DNA from: Tricholomella constricta
Lineage: Eukaryota > Basidiomycota > Agaricomycetes > Agaricales > Lyophyllaceae
Reading direction: 5' to 3'
Assembly: GCA_013368375.1 (NCBI GenBank)
Contig: JAACJP010000004.1
Coordinates: forward strand, 496,001 to 560,000
DNA: 64,000 nt
Positions 56,643-64,000 of the stretch are shown here, in pieces. Below the pieces are notes generated by a model. It worked only from the letters and a program-made list of their open reading frames with translations. It was not told the DNA's origin and did no database searches. Position 1 is the stretch's first letter. Every line of letters begins with the position of its first letter. The translations under genes and the position numbers were made by a program.

Positions 56643-58983
56643 TCAACTAGGACTGAAAACTGACTCTCTCCTATATTCCCATTTTGATGCCTGATGCCAG
56701 ATCGTTTCCGCTTTCCAACCACTGGCGCATATGTCACTCAGTATCGGTTGTTCTTCTCTTGTGTGCGAAACGCATATGGGGAACGAATCGCTCGAGGGTA
56801 TACACGCTGGACTATTTCTGACCACAATTTTCGCTAAAAGAGCTGGCACTTTTCGCGAGGACCGGACGAGCATCGAAAGCAAAGCGAATTGATAACGCGC
56901 CCTGTCGTCGCTTCCGCCCAAAGCCTGTGGGAACCATCTTTGTCTGGAGTACGAGGAAACGCTGATGTGTATCTGCAGGCTTACTTGGCGAAGGGCCTGA
57001 GCTAGAGCGAGAAGTTTAATTGAAGGCTTGATGGCGAATCCACTTGGCGAGAAGGGGGAGGCTGGCTTCATCCATCATTGATTAGGCTTTAGGCCTATGT
57101 GCTCCAGCAGCACTCCATCTCGAGGACTTCGATCAGAATTATTCTCCTGGTGCTTTCGTTGCCTTAGGCCATCCCGGGATCGACGCGTCTTCGACTTACA
57201 ACCCACTGAAGTCACAGCTTTGACATATTTACTCGCACAGGATTTCTCTCTCTATCATCCTTCTACCTCATATACAGTCACCCTATGGCCTTGCAACGCG
57301 AGCCAGATGTGCTCACTGCTGATTATCTTTGACGCCGACGAAAGCCCAGATCTATGTAGGTGACGTCGCTACGACAAAGAATGAATAATCTTCATCCTGG
57401 ATAATGTGCGCGGGCTCTTGAAGGGCCCTACTGTCGTCTACAAGGCACCACAAATCCAGTTCACCAAAAGCGCCGCCCCTTCGCCTGAAGGCGAAACTCC
57501 AGAACTCGAATTATACCAAACGAGTCTTATTTGCACGGTCTTTCATCCGACTTGTTGCACAAGGCGCTGCCTCTATGATCACCCACGGAACTTCAAATGA
57601 CACGCTCATGTCCTTGGTCTCTGGTCCCTTGGTAGGAATTGCCCTGTAGAGGCTGCCCTAAAAACAAAATCACTCTCTCCAAAAGCATCAATTGAATTCG
57701 ACTGGGCTACTCTCTCACAAGCCATGCGTGCATACTCTTTCTGCTTCCAATGCCAAAATCTGCTTGATAGTCCACATTCTTCCTAAAAGAAATGTCCGTC
57801 TTCAGGGACCTGGATTATAATCACCGATCATGACATTCTCAACTTCCGCGAGGTATCAGACCGAAAGCAGGCCGACACCTGCCTCCACGCAACACCTTCC
57901 TCCACCCAACACCCGCTCCATTCCCGTACCACTTCAAGATCAGTTCATTTGGTAGCTAGGGAATTCACATCAGATCTTGTGTGTACAATGGACCTGGCTT
58001 CTCTTTATTCCCAACGCTGTCCTATGAACATTATGAACACAAGCATCGCCTCTACTCGGTCCAGGTGCAATGTACTTCTATCCATCCATCCATACTGATA
58101 TCAGCAAAGTTCTGTATTTATCCATGATTTTCATGTGTCGACGTACAGCATGGTACTATATAAACATCCATGCTCAATATGCTGCTCAGCCAAGACCGTC
58201 ATTGCGCTTAGACTTCTCGCGGCATGGTGAAGAGACACTGAATTTCCAAAGAGAGACGACTATTAATTTTTATGTCTAGGGCATGACAAGCGGTAAGTAG
58301 GTGAAAGGGTATTTTCACGAGCACGAGACCACGCTCCTGGAAGGTAGTAAGGGCCGTCTTGCTGTGGGTGCACGCTGTTTTCATATTTTACCTGTGAAGA
58401 GAAGTAGGCGAAGCGTGACAGACCGTCGCAGATCACATGGATGGGTGCCATGGAGGGGTCTCGATACAAAAAGTCTACCAGGGGTGTTTCGGAGCTTTGT
58501 CCCTCCTGAGTCCTGAATAGCGCGTAACGTGCCAAGCACACGAGGTACCGGGTAGCCTGGAAGAATTCTACATGTAGGTCCCCGTGGGTGTCGTCGGCGC
58601 TAAGTTTTTCTAGTATGTTCCTTGTAACTAAATCACAATCACGAATCATGCCTCGTGGACGAGGATCTGTTAGAAGTTACCCTTGATGACCCTGCGTTAT
58701 AGACGAGCAAAGTCCAACAAGGTCTCGTCAGGCATAAGATGAGCGCGCTTAGACACAGTGCTCGATCGGACCAAGGGTAAAATTTATCGTGCTTCAGGTT
58801 CTTACGCTGCCCGTGCTAGCATGCCGAAAGTAGCAGTGAGATATACGCGTCAGAACAGCTTCGCGGGTGCTTCGAGCAAGACATAAGTTGTGGTCAAAAG
58901 CAGGAGAGGTTATGATGTGTTTGGTTCACGGCGCGAACACGAGGAGTCTACCACGCTTCCCAAAGTCCAACGGTCACCTCAAC
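56643..58983. other. Long stretch without a supported gene
   Basis: Frames at 57097-57363, 57406-57600 and 58263-58649 (the last on the - strand) are open but carry no motif I recognise and could not be joined into a gene. The sequence around 57400-57600 has a coding-like look, so this may be a decayed gene. A short TCCA run lies near 58080. Confidence 0.4.
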
Positions 58984-60178
58984 ATGGCCGCGGTCAACAA
59001 TTCCTCTTCACCCATTACGCAGGTTTCGCAACATGCAGTGCCCGCACACTCCAACCTGCAGCCACAGCTTCTTACCAGGCTGTTCCTGGACCTTCGTGGC
59101 AGGCGCTTCGAAGTCGACCGAGAAACGATTATGAATTTGCCGGAATCCGTCCTTCTATGTCTATTTCCTAATGGACTCGTTCTCAGCCGTCAAAGCGTCG
59201 CTCTCTCTGATGGTGGGGACAATGAAGAAGACGAGGAGGTGTATGGCGTCGATGTGAGTGCCCGTACCATACCTGTCAGGTGGCACTACACAAGCCATAA
59301 ATAATGGTTTTTACCAGTTCGACCCGGACTGCTTCCAATATGTCCTCACATTCTTCAGAACCGCGTCGGAGGCCTTCTATGGGAGTGCTACGTCCCCAGG
59401 CCTCTTCGCTGCTCAGCAGCACCTTCTTGACGGGCCACAGAACGATTTCGGACCAGCTGCGTCTCAAAATCCCCTGCTCTCCAAGCAGGCCATCATTGTT
59501 CTCCGCGAGGAACTGGAGTACTTTTCGATACCCCCCAAGGACGGGGACGCTACTACGGACCAGAACGGTCTGGCGAACGACACCCTGATTGACATCAAGC
59601 GTCGATCAGGAGAATACCTCATCGACAAGCGGAATATCTTCACAGCCCTCCAGCGGAATGTCAATAAGGAGAATAACGTTGCGGAACAACACCTTATTGA
59701 CATGTTATGCATGAGGTATGCGTATTGCATCTTATTAGGAAGACAGACACTCACGAACTCTGGTTGCAGTGGATTCGACCGTGAAGACGAATGGGGCTTC
59801 CGTGCACTAGAGCCATCGCGGTGCTGTATATCCTCCATTGCGCTCGTGCTCCTCAAAACTGGAATTATTCATCATCCCAATGGAGAGAAACCCGTAGAGG
59901 TTGACCATCCTCAGATGGCGACTGCCCAAAAGTTGCTCCTCTTCTGGAGAAAACCCGCTGTGAGTTGCTCATCGCCATCAACAAATGCACCATACTGACA
60001 AATGTTGCAGCGGAAATGCTGGTGGGACGGTATCGATGTCGACCTCCCAGCTTCTGGCGACGCGCCGGGTAAGACCGTGAAACTTTGGGCGCGTCGGGTG
60101 TGGACTTTGGAATTAAGCTTGGTACGTTTTGGTTGACGCATTGATCAGCGCTGCCTGACACGCGTTCTTCAGGTTTAA
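58984..60178 (+). CDS. Whi2-like BTB/KCTD-fold protein
   Basis: Exons 58984-59253, 59318-59715, 59770-59959, 60011-60121 and 60173-60178 give 324 residues. L-F-L-D-L-R-G-R-R-F-E-V-D-R-E-T, then L-P-E-S-V-L-L-C-L-F-P-N-G and F-D-P-D-C-F-Q-Y-V-L form the BTB/POZ-type domain found in yeast Whi2. That protein activates a phosphatase in the general stress response and TORC1 control. C-W-W-D-G near 285 and V-W-T-L-E-L-S at the end are also family-like. The last exon is only GTT TAA; reading through its intron would instead end V-R-F-G. An in-frame ATG at 58912 would add 24 residues. Confidence 0.75.
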
Positions 60179-60773
60179 CGAGAACGCATATTCATCCTGG
60201 ACTGTCTGTCACTACATCACATGCCCTCTGGTACATACCTCATGGATACCCCGTCCTTTCGTCGGTCAGTTGCTTTATACGCAAAACGAGGGCCATAATA
60301 ACTCCGCTGGTTCTTGCCCCGGAGCGTTTGTCCTTGGTCATTTTGCCCTGGACGACTCTTTGTTATATTCACGTTCGACGATTGTTACATTTCATACCCT
60401 ACGATTACTTACTTACATCTATCTCACCTGCATACCTTGGATCACGTTGGATGGTCACATCCATGCGATCCGCAGTTGAAACAAAGGATTGGCCGGTTGG
60501 CATCGTGATAGTGTCTGAGTGATGAAAAGTGATAAATCCGTTTGGAAGGAGAGGGCCGGTATCATTAAACAACCGTGTCCCAAAAGTCTTTAAGGACTCC
60601 GCGACGCAAAGTGGCGCGCATTGACATCTCTGCCCACCTTTCACCCATTCACGCTGCCTTGAGGTCTCCGCGAGGCCCATATCGATCGGCGCTAGATAGT
60701 CCCGTGGACCCTTGCCCTCTTAAGTGACCCTTCACAACCTCCTTCGCCTTCAGTATCCCCTCCATCACTTCCT
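60179..60773. other. Intergenic, nothing recognised
   Basis: Short overlapping ORFs only. It is the probable promoter of the next gene. Confidence 0.5.
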
Positions 60774-63097
60774 ATGCCTTCAGTTGCAGCATCACATACC
60801 TCCACAAGATCGAGAAAGTCGTCAAAGCATGCCAAATCACGACACGAACCCCAAGAGGAACGCCCCAATACCACAGATGTCGTCGAGAAGCTCTTCATCA
60901 AGACAGTTGACCTCCAGGACGAGCCCTGTGTCAAGACAGGGTCTCCACGACCCGAATTTCCCGCAGAAACCCTCGCCTTCATGATGGGTGGTGCAAGCCG
61001 ACGGTCGCGGTGTCCACCAGAGTTCTTGCAAACAGTGGCCCAGCGTAATCTGTCGGATACCTTCGACGACCTGGGGAAGAAGTTCACAATCGTCACCGCC
61101 ACAGAAGCCGCGACTTTCTACAAAAAGTTCTTAGGGTGTGTTCTTGATCAGCACATTGATACTTGTCGTCAAATTCATCATGGGTGTGCAGGGGAAAAAG
61201 CGCTGTGGAGGTTCTGGCCACGAAGGAGAACGCTGCGGCTGGAAAGGAAGCCACCCCATCTGTCGTGTTTGCTGTCACTGTTGTGTCCAATGCTGGAAGA
61301 AGATACGTTGATTACTACACGACGTGGCGCAGCAAAATGGTGCGCTTGCCATCCTTTCCCTGCTTATCGTACTCATGCTCCTCTTCACAGAGTGCCAAGG
61401 ATCTGACAGGTCGTTGCACCTTGCATCCCTACGTCCGATGATAGACGCTAATTACTTTCAACAGAGCGTAGGCTCAAATTCCTGGACTCGCAGTTTCGCA
61501 AGGCAGCGAGGGCGCTGGACAATGAATTTAAACGGGCCGCGTAGGTTGTTCTCCATCGAGCATTACCCCAAGCTGATGAACTACCTCAGGATTTACGGTG
61601 GCCCAGCGAGCGTTGCAGGCTCTATTAAACCCTCCAAGATGGAACTCGAAGAGCCATCGGCATCGAAATCGCGCCCATCAAGCATCTTGGTCCCTCCTCC
61701 AAGTATGATCATCCGTATTTCCCAGTGACATGATCTAATTCTCTGACTAGAGCTGAAACTCGATGCCCCTGCCATCTCTCCATCTTCCCCCAAACAGCCT
61801 CCACTGTACAATCCCATTTTTAGTGCCGAACGCTCATATCAGAATCTAACATTTTTGCTACTTGTTCAGCTCAGCTACGGACAGCGTCATGTCCCTCCCA
61901 TTCCTCAACATGATCAGAAATGTGCCTCTCGGCCATCGAGGTCTGTACATCCTTCGGCACTATCTATCCGAGACTGAAATTAAATGTGCTAGTTCCCCTG
62001 AGAGTCACAAATCCGGACAGGCTCTCAATGTAGGCGTTTATTACATCCATACATCGTGTTTGTCCTGATTTTTACTTGTAGGATATCCTCATCCGGTGCC
62101 TTGTGATCCCTTCCAGTGCAAGCTCCATCCGCTGATCGTTTAATTACATCAGATGCCGTTATTCAAGAATCATCCTCCATGAACAACGCACAACCTACAT
62201 CTGAAACCGTTTTGCCTCCCATCGTCGAAGTTGAAGTTGAAGCTGAAGCTGAAGCAAAGCGTGAGCTAAAACAACTTTTGGCTTAGCGGTCATTTCAAAC
62301 TTTTTTCCAGCAGTTCCTGCCCCAACGCCCCGCCCTGCACCTCAACACCTCACTCCTGAGGTAGTGAGGACAAGTCAGCATAGTATTCGGTGCGTTCAAT
62401 CAAATAGCAAATCAACTTAGTTTGCTTACGAGCACTAGATCCTCACACTCGAAAGAATCTACGAAGTCATCTGCAGGCAGTACCGCCTCTGCAGAGAGCC
62501 GTCGAAGCAAGCACAAAGATAAGGAGATACCGGAATTCTTGATCGTTTTACTGGACGATAGAATAGACCAAGACACTCGTACGTGGCATGGGTAAGCTCC
62601 AGAACGCATACATCCGCATTGCCTTTCCGAGCTGATCTTCGTGCAGGCTTGAAAGGGAGGTCTCTAGAACATCTTCCCGGACGACTCCCAGTCGAGTCTC
62701 CCTCTGGGATGGACCCCTAGCCCGAGACAACGGCATAACCTACTCAACCCCTGCTACAAGGTTCTCGGCCCAGAAGGGTGAAGACTCCTCTGAAGAGGAG
62801 TGGGAAAACTCCCCTGTTATCCCCACGCTCCCCGATCCTTACCGCATGACGCGCTCTCTCTCCGAGCGAAGTTATCGCCCAGTCATACCAGGGGCCGCGC
62901 ATCACAGAACTGGTGCAGGGACTCCATCGCCCATGGTGCCCATGGTGGCTCTTTCAGACATCACTCGCCCTTCCGTCTACCCATATCCACCATCACCGTA
63001 TGTGCCAGCTTATACATCGCCATACCAGTCGCCCATCATACCAGGTCTACGGCCTCTCTCCCGAAGCACATATCCGCCACTAGGCTTCCACCCTTAG
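60774..63097 (+). CDS. Unidentified 12-exon gene, 585 residues
   Basis: Exons 60774-61135, 61192-61339, 61391-61409, 61465-61540, 61590-61702, 61751-61805, 61870-62029, 62082-62115, 62153-62260, 62311-62389, 62439-62591 and 62647-63097 all join in phase to one open frame. I do not recognise a family. Visible features are a basic Ser-rich N-terminus, an Arg/Lys-rich amphipathic helix (R-R-L-K-F-L-D-S-Q-F-R-K-A) encoded after the 19-nt exon, and E-V-E-V-E-A-E-A-E-A before a Pro-rich linker. A short hydrophobic strand E-F-L-I-V-L-L-D-D follows near 400, and the C-terminus is Pro/Tyr-rich. The exact use of some small exons is uncertain, but consistent phases across eleven introns argue for a real gene. 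Confidence 0.65.
61391..61409 (+). other. 19-nt micro-exon of the unidentified gene
   Basis: AGTGCCAAGGATCTGACAG lies between CACAG and GTCGTT. It links phase 0 (exon 2) to phase 1 (exon 4) and gives S-A-K-D-L-T before E-R-R-L-K-F. Without it the next exon is read in a different frame. Confidence 0.6.
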
Positions 63098-63619
63098 GTC
63101 TTTTTTCACATTACTTTGGTTCGCGGCTATCCTTGTCCTTGCAGCCATCAGCTTCCTTAGTTGAGGTAGCATCTCCACCCACCACCTCTTCCCAGAGAAC
63201 ATCATATCTCGCAATTATAATGACCAATCTCCACCTTACTCACGCACTCATCATGGATTACAATCATAGATACCGACTGGTAGCATTATTTAACGTTTAT
63301 TCGCTTGAGCCTCTCAGGACACGTAGGCTGTATCGAATACTGTAGTACTTATCTCGTTCTGTTTCTTCGCTCGCTTGTCGTTCTCGTTCTCGTACGTATG
63401 CATGCTCGCGCTTTCGAAATATGTTCTTATATATACTGGAATTTTACATGACGCGTAATGATAATATACACGTACCATCTGCAGCGTACCATAATTGAAT
63501 GGTTGCCTAGATTTCTAGTTGCCACTTAAGTGGTTGATGCAAAGATCTGGATGCATATCCCTAGTGTGCCGGAAGCAAAGTGCTTGCTACATACAGCCCC
63601 CTTCTGCCAAAAAGCAGCT
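63098..63619. other. Intergenic between convergent genes
   Basis: 3' flanks of the 12-exon gene and of the right-edge gene. No gene was recognised. Confidence 0.45.
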
Positions 63620-63951
63620 TCAAAAGTCGAAGGAGTGTCCTGATACAGCTCTCGGTGCGTTGGCGCCAGCGCCTTTCTCGGTTTTCCACACACTTTTCTC
63701 CGATGTAGGCTTATCTGGTCCCGCGAGTGTCGCGTCGGCAGCCTCATCGCGATCCTGCGACCTATCTGAATACCGGAGGCTCGGGCGCACGCCGAGCGTC
63801 GAGCACAGCACCTTATATCGCGACCGAATCTGCCGGAACAGCTTTGGGAAGTCCGTCTCATCTGTCTCGGAGGGGTTCGATCGTGGAAACTGGGCGATGA
63901 GATCCAGGAGTCGCCGGGTGTGGCTTGTCGCCCGACTGTTTTGGATTGCAA
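63620..63951 (-). CDS. C-terminal exon of a gene cut by the right edge (unidentified)
   Basis: The open - strand frame ends with TGA at 63620-63622 and begins after a CATAG acceptor at about 63952. It enters in phase 1, so only two bases of its first codon are in this exon. It reads N-S-R-A-T-S-H-T-R-R-L-L-D-L-I-A-Q-F, then P-K-L-F-R-Q-I-R-S-R-Y-K-V-L and a polar tail. The helix-rich start looks like part of a folded domain, but I cannot name it. The rest lies outside the window. Overlapping frames on the + strand (63519-63989) and - strand (63526-63951) look less protein-like. Confidence 0.45.
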
Positions 63952-64000
63952 CTATGAGGTTTGCGCTGGGAGGAGGCGCAAGGCCGTAGTGATGACACGC

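Overview
The window looks like nuclear DNA of a filamentous basidiomycete, probably an Agaricomycete. The genes are split by many very short introns (about 48-80 bp, GT...AG, often with a CTAAC/CTGAC-like branch site). The families present fit that group: condensin SMC4, QDE-1-type RNA-dependent RNA polymerase, class IV-type chitin synthase, a Whi2-like BTB protein, NOP10, thioredoxins, a CRAL-TRIO lipid-transfer protein and a fungal APH-type kinase. I rebuilt exon structures by hand from splice sites, reading phase and family motifs. Exon lists are given with each gene. No database search was possible.

Layout. 1-11.6 kb is a transposon nest. It starts with tandem repeats and retroelement debris, followed by a 5'-truncated, decayed non-LTR retrotransposon (LINE, + strand). 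The LINE is split by a young, complete Ty3/Gypsy element on the - strand (4267-10883) with near-identical 189/188-bp LTRs and a 4-bp target duplication. 11.6-14.6 kb holds little beyond the 3' part of a CDK-like kinase, probably a relic. 14.6-25.4 kb carries two large divergent genes: SMC4 (-, 19 exons) and an RNA-dependent RNA polymerase (+). The catalytic DYDGD loop of the polymerase is assembled through a 12-nt micro-exon.

25.4-34.4 kb contains a segmental duplication. A promoterless copy (25.4-27.1 kb) of the 5' end of a TPR-like gene lies upstream of its intact parent (31682-34391). Between the copies are an APH-type kinase, a small basidiomycete protein and a repeat-rich ORF. 34.4-39.8 kb has two tandem thioredoxin genes with a decayed third copy between them, then NOP10 and a Sec14-like CRAL-TRIO gene. 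41.8-46.4 kb is a chitin synthase. 48.4-52.6 kb is a long, disordered, Ser/Pro-rich protein.

52981-56634 is a complete hAT DNA transposon with an 8-bp target duplication, terminal inverted repeats and an open six-exon transposase. 59.0-63.1 kb holds a Whi2-like gene and an unidentified 12-exon gene. The right edge cuts a further - strand gene.

The genes do not form one pathway. A loose theme is genome defence against a mobile-element load: an RdRP of the RNA-silencing type lies between several retro- and DNA transposons. The most unusual coding feature is the micro-exon encoding the RdRP active site, because skipping it would stay in frame while removing catalytic residues.
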